NCBI RefSeq assembly: GCF_026210795.1
Contig: NC_089450.1
Coordinates: forward strand, 3,286,001-3,350,000
DNA: 64,000 nt
From: Rhizophagus irregularis
Lineage: Eukaryota; Glomeromycota; Glomeromycetes; Glomerales; Glomeraceae
Direction of reading: 5' to 3'
This document shows, piece by piece, positions 20,122-31,549 of the stretch. Position numbers and translations under genes: made by a program. Each line of letters opens with the position of its first letter. The stretch's first letter is position 1. Below the pieces are notes generated by a model, which saw nothing but the letters and a program-made list of their open reading frames with translations, was not told the origin of the DNA and ran no database searches.

Positions 20122-20778
20122 TTAGGAAGAATTCTGAAATCTTGTATCTTGAATATTATCAGAAATAGTTCCGTTTACTGAATTTAAAAAATTATTATAA
20201 GCGTTATTATTATCTGAATATACTTGGTAAGTTCGTTGCGATTGAATTTGTTGAGGAGATTGAGATTGTTGCGATTGAATTTGTTGAGGAAATTGAGATT
20301 GTTGCGATTGAATTTGCTGAGGAAATTGAGACTGTTGCGTAGGTTGAATAATAGTATCAAAAGATTGTTGTTGAACACTATTTTGTTGATAAACGGGTTG
20401 TTGGACTTGTTGCTGAATCTGTTGTCGAATTAAAGATTGAATATTATAATGTTGTGGAAACTGATGATCGGGAATACAAGATAAATTTACTCTATTATTC
20501 AAGAATTGCGCAATTTCTAATGGATGTAATTCGGTATATGTAATGTAATAAATGCGTGTATCGTTATCATGTAAAGGAAAGTAAAATTCAAATGTATCGT
20601 TTTGAAGTGTGGGAGTTATAGTATTAATGATGAAAGTATTAGACATCCCTACATTGTTAATGGAAGTGCGTTGGTCATTGTTATTATTATCAAGAAAATG
20701 TGAAGGTGCAAAATTATTTCCAGTCTGATATATTGGTAAATCAGAATAACCATGAGAAGTTTGGTTATTTGTATTCAT
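20122..20778 (-). CDS. Q/N-rich hypothetical protein with 11-residue Q repeats
   Basis: 218 codons from MNTNNQ; this internal ATG is chosen over the one at 20799 because the paralogue at 1-412 starts at the same place and diverges upstream. Order: an N-rich leader, the FEFYFPLHDNDTRIYYITYT block (about residues 60-80) continuing through LEIAQFLNN, a Q-rich part from SLIRQQIQQQVQQ, then three copies of an 11-residue unit (QSQFPQQIQSQ-like, 33 bp each) around 20232-20340, and an N/S-rich end. The Q repeats probably vary in number between strains. The FYF...YYITY block is related to the proteins at 24600-25169 and 1403-1811. Disordered Q/N-rich flanks suggest protein-protein contact or transcription-related roles, but no DNA-binding domain is visible and no function is assigned. 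Confidence 0.7.
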   Translation of the reverse strand: MNTNNQTSHGYSDLPIYQTGNNFAPSHFLDNNNNDQRTSINNVGMSNTFIINTITPTLQNDTFEFYFPLHDNDTRIYYITYTELHPLEIAQFLNNRVNLSCIPDHQFPQHYNIQSLIRQQIQQQVQQPVYQQNSVQQQSFDTIIQPTQQSQFPQQIQSQQSQFPQQIQSQQSQSPQQIQSQRTYQVYSDNNNAYNNFLNSVNGTISDNIQDTRFQNSS

Positions 20779-21140
20779 TGTTTCTAAATAAATTCTCAAA
20801 TTATGATTGAATGTTCATCAACATAATAATATGTGCGTGATTATAATCTTTTACGAAAGAAAGCCGGGAATCAATAAAAAAATAAGCCTAAGCAGATATA
20901 AAATAGATCAAAAAAAGAAAAGGAATATACACAAAACATTAAAATCTTATGAAAAATGTAGGCGAAAAAGGAAAATGTAGTATATTTTATATACGTTTCG
21001 AGAGAAAATAAATTATATTACGCTAATGCGCCTATTTTCTGTTTCTAGTTCAACAAGCATTATTATTTATGATTATTTGCCTAAAGCGTTTTTTTTTTAT
21101 TTGCTGAATTTTCTATTTTCTAACTATTTTGAGATTTTTC
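20360..21140 (-). repeat. Segmental duplication, copy 2 (partner 1-655)
   Basis: Contains the 5' half of the Q-rich gene and its upstream region, similar to window start. It is longer than copy 1 by about 100 bases because of an insertion around 20800-20870 (attgaatgttcatcaacata and what follows). Confidence 0.7.
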
Positions 21141-21992
21141 TTTATCTTCTTAATATCGGGTAAGGATTGTCAATAATATTAAAGCGCTTTTTTTTTTCTA
21201 ACTATTCTTAGATTTTCATTAACAATAAAATCTTTGTCTTTTAACCTCCTTAGTATAGGGTAATGACCGTCAATAATTTAGGAACAATAAACCTTCCTAC
21301 TATAGGGCATAGGGTAATGATCATCAATAGTCTATAGGGCAATGATCCGTCCGTAATTTGATATAGTAATGATCTGTTTGTCGCTTTTAAAACTCAATGA
21401 AAGATAATAAAATTATCGTTCTACAAAGTGAATAATTGATAAATTCATAAATATTGTTATGCTATCTAATGAGCATATGACCAATCTATGATGACACTCA
21501 TATTATTTTGGCAGGTTGTACAAGGTCAACTGTTTAATCACTAGCCTTCCTAAATTAAGGCTAAAGGAAAAATTTTTGTGTGATATATTAATTAGTAAGT
21601 CTAGAACCAATATATGACGTAACTGGTTATTTGTCAATGATTCATAGCATTATAAACATATTAAGATGCGAATTTATGTATTTATGATATTGATAATTAT
21701 GAAATAATTTTTATAACTTTCATAAATAAGTGCTACCAACCATTTTAAGTCTATCATCGTTAATTTCTTACCAAGACAAATCCTAATCTAACATGTAATC
21801 ACTTATCTCTTTCTTTACTACCCACAAGGATCAAATTTTCCAAGATCAGTCCAATAATCTTTACGCTTTATTATCGTTATTAATAAATGATAAATAAAGT
21901 ATCGAACTATTTTTTTTTAAATGTTTAAAAGACAAACTGAAAGTAGACGTTGTCCGTTTGAATTTTCAGTAAAATTGTAATTTAAAGACTTT
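21141..21992. other. Intergenic with short repeated phrase
   Basis: Between 21150 and 21375 the phrase tatagggtaatgatc and relatives (gggtaatgaccgtcaata, gggcaatgatccgtc) recurs about four times. The remainder is AT-rich without a credible frame. Confidence 0.4.
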
Positions 21993-22264
21993 GTGTTCCG
22001 CAAGGGTCGAGTCAAACCCGGGTTATTGACCCGACTCGTATTTAGGGGTCGGGTTGGGGTCGCATGATTTGATGACCCGTAACCACATGAACACGACCCG
22101 ACCCGCCGAGTCGGGTTATACCTTTACTTTAACCCGGCGACCCGAATTTTTTTATTATATTTTTAACTAAAAATTTCAATTTTTTATATTAAATACAACT
22201 TGACGGGTTGGGGTCGAGTTCGAATAACCTCAAAACCCGACCCGACTCGACCCCTTCGGAACAC
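21993..22264. mobile_element. GC-rich MITE H, ~272 bp
   Basis: The termini GTGTTCCGcaAGGGTCGAG and, reversed, GTGTTCCGaaGGGGTCGAG match, and both arms are full of GACCCG/CGGGTC words, making a strongly GC-rich island in AT-rich DNA. It has no reading frame. Target-site duplication is not clear, so the superfamily is left open. Confidence 0.65.
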
Positions 22265-24599
22265 TAAATAAATAAATTAAAGTTACAAATAAGTGTTTGA
22301 AGCAAAAAAGTTTGGAATAAATATTCTTTGTAGAATTAATGTTTTAGTCATTAAATTTATTTTGATTTTATATATAACAATAGACTTGCTATACACAAAT
22401 TACATTTTGGAAATCCGAACTGCTTCGCAGTTTGGTGATATTTCAAACCCCCCTACCCAATAACTATTACTTAATAGTTTTAAAATTAAGAAAAAAATAT
22501 TTGGTTTATTTAAAAGACAATTTTAAAAACAAAAAAACAACATACCATATTTTTGTCTTTCTTTTAACGAAATATCAAATTTATATTTACTTATCGCATT
22601 TGAATAAATTGGTGACGAAATATATCCGTCACTTAAATCACATGATTCCAAAGCCTATCTACATATAGATAGTGACCCGCAGATTTAAATGATTTAGCAG
22701 GTAGTCATTAAGCCAATAATCATCTATAATGACAAAGTTTTAAAATTTTATTTCCGTAATGTTAATATCCAACGGATATCCGGATAACGGATGATATTTT
22801 AACCATCATACCTAAAAAAGCATAGTAGTACATGTGAAAATTAATCTATATGACGTAATGCGTCAAAAATATTAATTTATCTAAAAAATATCAAACATCA
22901 TGATCCTATTCGGCTGCATAATAATAATTATATGAGTCTTATCATATTGGCGAAGAGGATGTAGAAAATAATGTAGCGTTTTATGATCAATTAATGAAAT
23001 ATTACTATTTATATATTACCCCAAAAAATTAAAAATAAAAAAAAAAAGATGACACAGAATTTAAGTTTAGATTATTCTAACTTTTCAAGGTATAATACTA
23101 AAATAAAAAAGTAAATTCGCATATATACAATATTAAGCAACTCGTATTACTTTGCATAAATAATAATGTTTTTTAATGTTTTTCAAAGGAAACATAATGT
23201 CAATAAAACCATTTACAGTATATTCAAAAATAAGTTATTCAAAATAAACAATTGACGCCTAGATTGTCATTCATGCATAACTTTGTTTATTTTAAAAGTT
23301 GTTACACAAACATCTCATTTTTAAATTAGATCTATTATTATAATAGTAATAGTATGAAAAAAAAAATATGTAATATAAATATAACATACATATATATTTG
23401 TTTATTCGCAATCTGCAGTTTTTATCGTCAAAGTGAAACATAATCGGCTCCGATGTTTTTCATATCCAGTTATATTAACAGGTATTCGGTATAAATGATA
23501 GTAAATTATTATCGAATCTTGTACGAGATAGGTTGCTTTTTTATCCAGGTACAAATCTACTAAGTGAGTAAAGTGACCCGTCAAGTATCCGCGAAAATGA
23601 CGGATTGAATCCGAATACTATCCAATTTACCAAAAAATTTCCAGATATGGATTCTTTTATCTGGGTACTATCACTAATCCGGGATGGAATATTCTAATTT
23701 TCGCTTTTATAAATCTTCTAGTATGCACATACTTTACTTATTACGGAAATTCATTGGATCAATAAAATTTATTTACATTGTTCATTTGTTCTATTTAAAA
23801 ATCGAGAAAAAATTTTTTTTTTGACCAAAGATTAATTCATTATCGGGTACTAGTACCTGAAAAGAAACAACTTTATCAGCAGTTACAAGATAAAATTTTA
23901 AAATTCATTCAATATATTAAAAAATTATTTACGATTACTGTCGATTACTGTCTGAAAGATATCAGAGAATAAATTAAAAAAATTGTTAATATAAAAAAAA
24001 AAAATTTTTTTTCGGAGGAGCAAGTGGAATATTCCGAATTGATATCATTGTTCTGTATATCACGGTATATCACGTAGATCATTTCACAACATAAAAAAAA
24101 AAAATTTTAATGTTATACTTTTGTTGCTCAATTTATCTTAACAATGTCTCATTATTAAAAATTATTTATATTAATTACATAATTGGTTACGCTTAATAGT
24201 TGATTCTTTTTTTTATTACTCAAATGAATTTTGGTAGGCATAATTAGCTCAACTATTTAGATCTACAGCTAAATTTAATTATTTCGTCAACATATATTTT
24301 CACACGGCTGAAATAACAAAATTAAAAAAAAAATTAGTACTACATGTAATTATTAAATTAAAAATTTATAAAGAAAAAAAAATAAAAAAAATTCTAATAA
24401 TATAAAAAAATAATGTTTATAATATAAAATTATAAATATACAATATCTATAACTCTATACTAGATACGTGAATATATCCGTTTAACATCATATCTCACAA
24501 GAACAAGGTATGAATTATTAATATTTTTAAATCTTTGTTCCACAAAGATTCAATTAAATGATATTTTCCGCTCCAGGCGAAGATCCTTTCTATTCTTTC
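22265..24599. other. Intergenic, AT-rich
   Basis: Frames at 22432-22668 (+) and 23402-23584 (-) are short and unrecognised. Around 23560-23700 the sequence is less AT-rich (gtgacccg, ccgaatac, gggtactatcac) and may be a repeat remnant; gtgacccg also occurs at 22673. No gene is supported. Confidence 0.4.
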
Positions 24600-25169
24600 T
24601 TAAATGTTGATATTAATATAACCTTGAGAATTATCTAAAGGTTGCTGTTGAAAGGTATTAATAGGTGCCAAATAATTAGTTAAATAATGTTTTAAATGAA
24701 ATTCCAAATTTTCTTTATGTTGTTTTGAAAAAGTTTCTTGCTGTTGTCCATTAAAGTTTAATTCAACATTATAATCAATTTTGTTCAGCATCCAAACAAT
24801 ATAATTGTATCTAACTATTTCGCAATCAATCTTATAAATCTTTTTGTCGACTGGATGTTGAAAATAAAATACGTGCGTATTATTTGGTTGAACATTATTT
24901 TGATTTAAACAGTTGTGACAACAAATCATATCAAATGAAATTTCTTTACAAGTAATATTGTAAACTTGAAAATCATTGTATGGCTGATAATAGAATAAGT
25001 ATTTAGCCATAACAACATTATTTTGAAGTTGAGGAAGGTTGATAGATGAAGAAATTTGAGACGCTTGATGACCTTGATGACCTTGAATGGATTGAATGGA
25101 TTGACTAATAGTCATCGGTTGCATATTACAAGAATTTTGTTGCTGCTGATGTTGATTATTAATGTTCAT
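24600..25169 (-). CDS. Hypothetical protein with Y/F-rich core domain
   Basis: 189 codons, MNINNQHQQQQNSC start. A Q-rich leader with a GHQGHQ repeat is followed by a compact core from about residue 54 (AKYLFYYQPYNDFQVYNI) through CKEISFDMI and HVFYFQHPVDKKIYKIDCEI to WMLNKIDY, then a Q-rich helix-like tail (FSKQHKENLEFHLKHYL). Cysteines in CCHNC are not in a recognised metal site. The core is shared with 1403-1811, and its first half with the FYF...IYYITY block of 20122-20778. This is the most complete member here and the best reference for the family. No known fold is recognised. It appears to be intronless and its stop is followed by AT-rich 3' sequence. Confidence 0.7.
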   Translation of the reverse strand: MNINNQHQQQQNSCNMQPMTISQSIQSIQGHQGHQASQISSSINLPQLQNNVVMAKYLFYYQPYNDFQVYNITCKEISFDMICCHNCLNQNNVQPNNTHVFYFQHPVDKKIYKIDCEIVRYNYIVWMLNKIDYNVELNFNGQQQETFSKQHKENLEFHLKHYLTNYLAPINTFQQQPLDNSQGYININI

Positions 25170-27429
25170 ATTCTCTCTTAAAAAAAATTGTCAAATAATT
25201 AAATTTCGAGGTAAAGGCAAATTTTTTTCTTTTTTTTTTTATTAAAAAATAAATAATTACATATACATTAAATTTTATTTGTATGACTAAACATTCTCAA
25301 GAAAAAAAAGCTAAATTTTTTGACGATATTTATAAGAAAAAATAAGTGTTTTTTAATTGGTAGTTTTCTTCTGAACTCAGTATCGACTCAGGACACGGAA
25401 ATAAACTCCGAAACCAATTGTTCTCAAAAAGATAATATAAACAAAAATGAATGAAAAATATAATTTATCGGGTCACAAATCAATAAAGATTAAAACAGAA
25501 ATAAGATTGATTTTAAGTTGAAACAACGAATCAAACAATAGATGTTTAAAAACGTATTACGATATATTTTATGTGTCAAATAACATCAAAAATATAAAAT
25601 TATTAATGAATACTAATTAAGTAATAATACAGAAAGTTAAACAATTTGACGATTTATTGCAATGATATGATTTACTAAATCAAAGCATAAATTTCATAAT
25701 CGAAAATTCTTTTCTTGAGTCTTTAAGTAAAATTAAACGTTAAATTGCGATATAAGTGCGACAAAATTTAAGATGAGAATTTAACTAGTGTCGAAAATAA
25801 TGTTCCCGTGAATCTTACCGTCTTACTATTTGATATTATTTCACGTAGGGTGATTCTCCGTCTGTCATTACTATGTAGTTTTACCTTTGGTAGTTAGTTA
25901 GTTCAGATTTCATCCTAGAAGAATATTATTGACACTTTTTAAGTAAAAATTGAAAGATATTATTTTAACAATGGGTTTATGAGTAATCATTATAAGAGTG
26001 CATTTTATGAAATCATAACACATGACAGTATAAATTACACATGGGACATCTGGGACGATCGTCACAATAACCCTTATTTGAAGTTTTTTGAAACAATAAC
26101 TTCGCAAATCTTTTTTTTTAACACAAATTAACTATAATTACTAAAATTTTCATTTTTTTTAGAAATAACTTAATATGGATTTTAAATGGTTTAAAGAAAC
26201 CCTTTTTCACGGAGTTGCATTATTTCGTTTTATTCAAAATGAAATTTTCCGTTAAGGTTAGTCAATTCCGGTTAATTTAATTAAATATATTTCTTATTTT
26301 AAAAACAAAATTTTTTTTTTTATATTATTTCTAGAATAATTAATTTATTTGTTTCTCAACTTGTATGAATGAAATACCGCGCGCAATTGAAAAATTATTA
26401 TATAATATAATCCATTTTACAAAAAAAAAAAAAAAAAAAAAAAATCTAAACCAAATTGTTTGTACTGGTCAACTTTCACAAGACGTCGATACCATCAGCA
26501 TCATCTCGTTAAAGACAAAAGATATATATTTAGTACAATAAGAAATTTTTAAATAACCACTAAGATAGTGACGCTAAATATGTTAGAAAGTATGTCCGGA
26601 CTTATATGTATGCTGCGGTGCGTAAATTATTTATTATTAAAAAAATTTTATCAAAATTCTTGTTTAAAAATGAAATATTTATACACGTGGGACAGTTGAA
26701 ACAAAAAAAAATAAATATTACTGGGCAAGAATTTTTTCTTATCATCATATATGTATGCGGTGCGTAAATTATTGATTACTAAAAAATTTTATCAAAGTTC
26801 TTGTTTAAAAATGAAATATTTATACACGTGGGACAGTTGAAACAAAAAAAAAAAAAATATTACTGGCATATTAATTTTTTTTTTTTGTCATTTAAATTAT
26901 GTTTATACCAAAAAAAATAACATTTTTTGTTTTTTCGATTTTTTTTTTTTTTGTGATTTGTGCATATAATAAGACAATATTTATTATCATAAAATATTAT
27001 ATATGTGAATGAATCCTAATAAACGCTTATAAGTAGCTATTTTTAGACTTCATTTGAGATGGATGATTATTTATATAAAAAGAATTTTGGAAGTTTAGAC
27101 TTTTTATTATATATAGTAAAATTTCCTGTGCACAGTAGTACATATATAAATTTGGATTTATTAATTCTTCTTTGTAATACGGTTATGGAAAAAAGATTAT
27201 AAAAGAACCTTTAAATTCCGCAATTGATATTTCGTTCGAATTATTACTTTTCTTTTTTATTTATTAAGATAATATCTTATAACCTTTCATTATCTCTTAT
27301 TTTCAATTGTCAAAATTGTTTCGTTATTGCAAAGAAATAACAAAAGACATGCGTATATAGTATATACCTCACAGGCTCACAATAAACACTAAGCTCAATT
27401 TTATCGATGTATCGGTTCGTCAAAACTTA
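25170..27429. other. Intergenic with a 145-bp tandem duplication
   Basis: Holds the duplication at 26603-26870 and a 20-plus base A run near 26420-26442. The minus-strand frame 25910-26107 is not credited. Confidence 0.45.
26603..26870. repeat. Tandem duplication, 145-bp period, two copies
   Basis: The unit starts tatatgtatgc, continues cggtgcgtaaattatt, tcttgtttaaaaatgaaata, tacacgtgggacagttgaaa and ends attactgg. Copy 1 starts at 26603 and copy 2 at 26748, with only a few substitutions and small indels in A runs, so the duplication is young relative to other repeats here. Confidence 0.75.
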
Positions 27430-27710
27430 ATCGTTAATGTCAAGATAGTTCGTTCAGAGAATCTCGATGCTCTTTGATTGCTCAAAATTAGAACATAATA
27501 TGTTGATCGACTTTTGATGTCGATACGATTTCCCCGGGAAAGCATTTACCTACAACGTAATAGTTATGCTCTTGTCGAAATACCATTAAAGGATATTGAA
27601 GATTTGATTTTAAATAAACGGTTCACACCATTTCCTCCTAGATATATCAAAAGAATTTCAATTGAAAAAATTGGATATAATGAAATTTTTGAAAACTTAT
27701 GGATATAAAC
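27430..27710 (+). pseudogene. F-box-like family relic, plus strand
   Basis: The frame at 27514-27708 contains PLKDIEDLILNKRFTPFPP, matching the LKYLNDLTLNKQFIPFHP segment of the intact protein at 35068-36138 and the LKDIEDLFLTKRFIPFT segment of the neighbouring relic. Upstream, another frame gives pieces resembling SKLEHNM and the segment before the helical part of the family. Frames change between these pieces and the F-box end is missing, so it is a fragment. Confidence 0.5.
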
Positions 27711-27969
27711 GTGACGCAGAACCCAGAAGCCTATGGATATAAACGTGATTGAATTCATAATAAAGGATAAATGCTAACATGACAGAGTTACTTGAAGTGC
27801 ACGTGATTTGATTCGTAAATAAAAATACGCGCATAACCTTAATTAAGAATTTGTTAAACGGTGTACCGAACATTTGGCGCACACGCTGCATGATTTTTGG
27901 AATTTATTTGCTTTGAAAATAGTATCTTTATTATGAAGTAAGTTTAATGATTCGTTTACAGCAGCTTTG

Positions 27970-28600
27970 AGCTTATTTTCAGACTCAAAAAAATTTTCTC
28001 CGAAAAATTTAAGGTTACCGTTTCGATTAAGAGAGTTGGTGATGGAAGTGCTCTTTTCATGAACAAGTCATTAACGTTATTACAAGTCCCATGATAGAAA
28101 ATTTCAGTAGTTTCCATAAGTTCACCGGGTCCGGATGAATAAGGAATCCTTCCGCAATTACGTTATCTTCAACGGAAGGATAAGCTTATTTTCAGACTCA
28201 AAAAAAATCTCTGAAAAATTTAAGGTTACCGTTTCGATTATACGAGAGTTGATGTGGAAGTGCTTTTTCATGAATTAACGTTATTACAAGTCCCATGATA
28301 GAAAATTTCAGTAGTTTCCATAAGTTCACCGGGTCCGGATGAATAAGGAATCCTTCCGCAATTACGTTATCTTCAACGGAAGGATAAGCTTATTTTCAGA
28401 CTCAAAAAAAATCTCTGAAAAATTTAAGGTTACCGTTTCGATTATACGAGAGTTGGTGATGGAAGTGCTTTTTTCATGAAAGTCATTAACGTTATTACAA
28501 ATCCCATGATAGAAAATTTCAGTTGTTTCCATAGTGAGTTCACCAGGTCCGGATGAATAAGGAATCCTTTCGCGATTACGTTATCTTCGACGGAATGAAA
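27970..28600. repeat. Tandem triplication, ~205-213-bp units
   Basis: Units start gcttattttcagactcaaa near 27970, 28183 and 28386. Each holds ttaaggttaccgtttcgatt, gttattacaa, catgatagaaaatttcagt, ttcaccRggtccggatgaat and ttacgttatctt. Copies differ by small deletions; copies 1 and 3 keep gttggtgatggaagtgct while copy 2 has lost a few bases. It lies inside the F-box-like pseudogene. Confidence 0.8.
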
Positions 28601-29010
28601 TTGATTGCGAATGTGTGCGGGTAGAACATTATTTAAGTCCAGTTGAAATCCTTTTGATATAAAAGTAAATGGAATGAATCGTTTAGTTAAAAACAAATCC
28701 TCGATATCCTTTAAATTTTTTTCTCAACAAGCATATCGTGGCATAATTATTTATCATATGCTTGAGGTCCAAGTTCCCATATCATTTATTTAGAAGAAAA
28801 GCTTCATTAATTGGATGAATAATAAATGAACACGAATTGCTTGCCCAGGGAGATTGGATTTTTTTGTTGTAGAAGTATGAATTTATCAACCAACATTATG
28901 TTCTGTATGATTTAATAAATTTTGCTCATACATTTCATACATTCCAAAGTGCACAAGCAATCTTTGAAATAAAATATCTTGATATGGGAACTTTCAATGT
29001 GAATAATACA
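27970..29010 (-). pseudogene. F-box-like family pseudogene with internal triplication
   Basis: From the right end (minus sense), pieces in differing frames match the family: VPISRYFIS, then RLLVHFGMYEMYEQNLLNHT followed by EHNVG and a stop, then QKNPISLGK-like, then NLKDIEDLFLTKRFIPFTFI and KGFQLDLNNVLPAH (28442-28696). The N-terminal F-box and several stretches are missing or shifted. The last part, encoding VEDNVIAKGFLIHPDLVN and following, is tandemly triplicated (see 27970-28600). It is clearly non-functional and faces the plus-strand relic at 27430-27710. Confidence 0.65.
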
Positions 29011-30763
29011 GGTAAATTGACACGATAAAGAGAAGAATCCGAAAACTTTATCGCGTTTAATAAAGATAAATAAAAAATTTTTTCTTAAAATTCTTGATAT
29101 GAAACCTTTGCTTATATAAAAAAAAAAAGAAAAAGATCCAGACTTACCTACCGCAATTTTTTTTTTTCATATGACTTTCAATATATACTAAGTTAGGTAG
29201 ATTCAATAGTAAATAGTATCCCGATTATCCGAGTATCTGAAACCAGTTATATTGCATAAATGTTTTATACTCCGAGATTACCGAAATTGTAATAAGGATA
29301 TATTAGGTTGATAATAAGATAGAAATAAAAATAAATCGAAAAATGTATTTTAACAAATATTCCCTGTTTATTTCCGGAAATTTTTATTTTCAAAAGTCAT
29401 TTAATAAATGAGTAGTAGTTAGTAAATCGGCCGATAATGATGTATCACGTACGTACCATATTTGGGATTGTATCTTTTTATAAAAAAAAGATCTTTCCTA
29501 ATATGAAATAGACCACCCTAATAATAGTCGTATTGATGTAATAGTACTGCTGCGGTCAATTAGTCTTCTGACTTTGCCGAAACGCCAACAAGTCACTAAA
29601 AATTCGCCCCTAGTTAATTGTAGTTTCGTCTTTCTCCAAAAAAGTTTCAAAGAGAATTTTGGGAAGTAGCTTTACTTTATAATAGGGTGTAATACAATAA
29701 AATTTCTTAAAAGTCGTGCAATGAATGTTACTTCGCGTACCTTTCTGTAAAATTTATTCCTTTCATTATCATACAGAATAAAAATCATTGTATAAATTAC
29801 GCATTCAATGTAATAGATTTTGCAAAATTACGTAACTAATACATGAATAAAGAATATATATAATAATATAGAATTAGTTCTAATATATATCATGGTCAAT
29901 TGGTCATAAGACTTGTGGAACCTTGTTTAACTATTGTTTTATTTATTTATTCAATGAACCCTTTTTCTCTTAATAAGGAATTGATATTTCATTGTCGAGT
30001 TTATTTTTTTAAAGTTAAAATTTAAAAAAAGTCATCTTACATTTAAGGATGAAAAGATCGACACAGTATATGTGTCAATGTGTCATCGACGATAATACCA
30101 TATTTAAAATAGTTACTCTAAATACTTAGTGTTGCAAATAAACGTCTAGAAATCGTAAAAAAATTGATTGTATTTACATTTTTAGTTTATTAAATTTCGT
30201 CATGTAGTACGTATTATGTGCTAATAACAACAATTCAATCTTTATGTTTGAAACGTGCGGGACGGAAATGAAAAATCATTGAATTATGCTTTTTATATTA
30301 TTACTACTAATAGGTTCCCCCCTTTAAATATACCAAAATTGGGTTATTTCAGTAACTTAGATTTTACCTAATTTCAAACGTTTAATCATGCAAACCCCTG
30401 TTTATTACACAAATATTTTGCGGTTGTATGTAGATCATAAAAGGGATAAAATATTTTGTAAAAAAAAAAAAATGCATGATCGTAATTTATGACGAACAAC
30501 ACATTCAATACTATAATGTCGTTATTGTATTAATATATTTTTCGCTTAAAGTTTCCTAATATGTGCTTATATTTTACTTGTTGTATTTATTGGGAATGTA
30601 AAAAGAAATAAAATAGGTCATGAATTAGAGATTTTTTTTTTTTTTTTAAATCTGAAAAAAAAATTTTGAACTTTGTCATTTTTTTCTATTAAAACCTTTA
30701 GTTATTATCTCGTTATATCTTAAAAAAAAAAAATACTTTCTACACATATTCCACAAAGTAATC
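29011..30763. other. Intergenic, AT-rich
   Basis: No credible frame, no repeat beyond homopolymers noticed. The last 150 bases before the gene at 30764 contain long T and A runs, as upstream of other genes in this window. Confidence 0.45.
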
Positions 30764-31282
30764 ATGTCGATGGATCCATATTTTAATTTACCACAGACAG
30801 CTAGTGATGATATTTATCATGATAACTTTGTTATTATGGACGATAAAAACAATTTTATTTCCGACGACATGAATATTTTCTCCGATCACAATTATCAATA
30901 CCCTATTTCTGATGACTCAAACAATACTGGTGTTACTATTTCTCACCATAGCTATCAGAGATCTATTTCAAGTGATACATCATTCGATAACGTTGATTTT
31001 TCCTCCGATAACTGTAAGTCGAGCGATCATAATACGATTTTTCCCCATAACGATCCAACTCCTAATTATGATAATCAACAGTTTATCTCTAATGACAATC
31101 GTTCTAATAATATTAATTACAAACCCAATCCGCAATATACTGATCCAAATCAATATCAGTCTAGTAACTTTCCTTCTCTTAACTCAATTAATATTACTAT
31201 TCATTCACCTCAGGAAAATCTTACTGAAATACTCAAATTTGGAATCAAAATTATTATTATGCCATTGACCAGTGATAAATAA
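30764..31282 (+). CDS. N/D/S-rich, probably disordered hypothetical protein
   Basis: 172 codons from MSMDPYFNLPQ. It is very rich in Asp, Asn and Ser with repeated ISDD/SSDN-like phrases (FISDDMNIFSDHNYQYPISD), no transmembrane segment and no recognised motif. The long frame contrasts with the AT-driven frames nearby and holds regular GAT/AAT codons; the second frame at 30912-31268 is its shadow. The last 25 residues (ENLTEILKFGIKIIIMPL) change character to hydrophobic, so the true protein may splice onward into a further exon not identified. Low-complexity composition resembles the N-rich leaders of the Q-rich family members here, but no homology is claimed. Confidence 0.5.
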   Translation: MSMDPYFNLPQTASDDIYHDNFVIMDDKNNFISDDMNIFSDHNYQYPISDDSNNTGVTISHHSYQRSISSDTSFDNVDFSSDNCKSSDHNTIFPHNDPTPNYDNQQFISNDNRSNNINYKPNPQYTDPNQYQSSNFPSLNSINITIHSPQENLTEILKFGIKIIIMPLTSDK

Positions 31283-31324
31283 CTAGATCACTGATATACA
31301 ATTTGGCGATGTGATATTTTGATG

Positions 31325-31535
31325 CCTATAATATTTTTTTCATTTTTTTTTCTTTTTTTTCTTCTTTTTTCTTCGTTTTTTTTTTTTCTTTTTTTTATTC
31401 TTCTTTTTCTCCATTTTTTTTTCTTTTTTTTTCTTCCTTTTTATTCTTTTTTTATTCTTTTTTTATTCTTTTTTTTATTTTTTTTATTCTTTTTTATTCT
31501 TTTTTTTATTCTTTTCTCTTTTTCTTCCTCCATAT
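31325..31535. repeat. Pyrimidine tract with ttttttattc repeats
   Basis: About 200 bases of almost pure T/C on the plus strand; the middle part repeats ttctttttttattcttttt. The phenylalanine-rich frame at 31319-31549 is an artefact. It starts about 40 bases after the stop of the N/D-rich gene. Confidence 0.7.
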
Positions 31536-31549
31536 TAATAATTGAATAG

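Noticed and set aside
31319..31549. 76-residue phenylalanine-rich frame
   Set aside because: Product of the pyrimidine tract.
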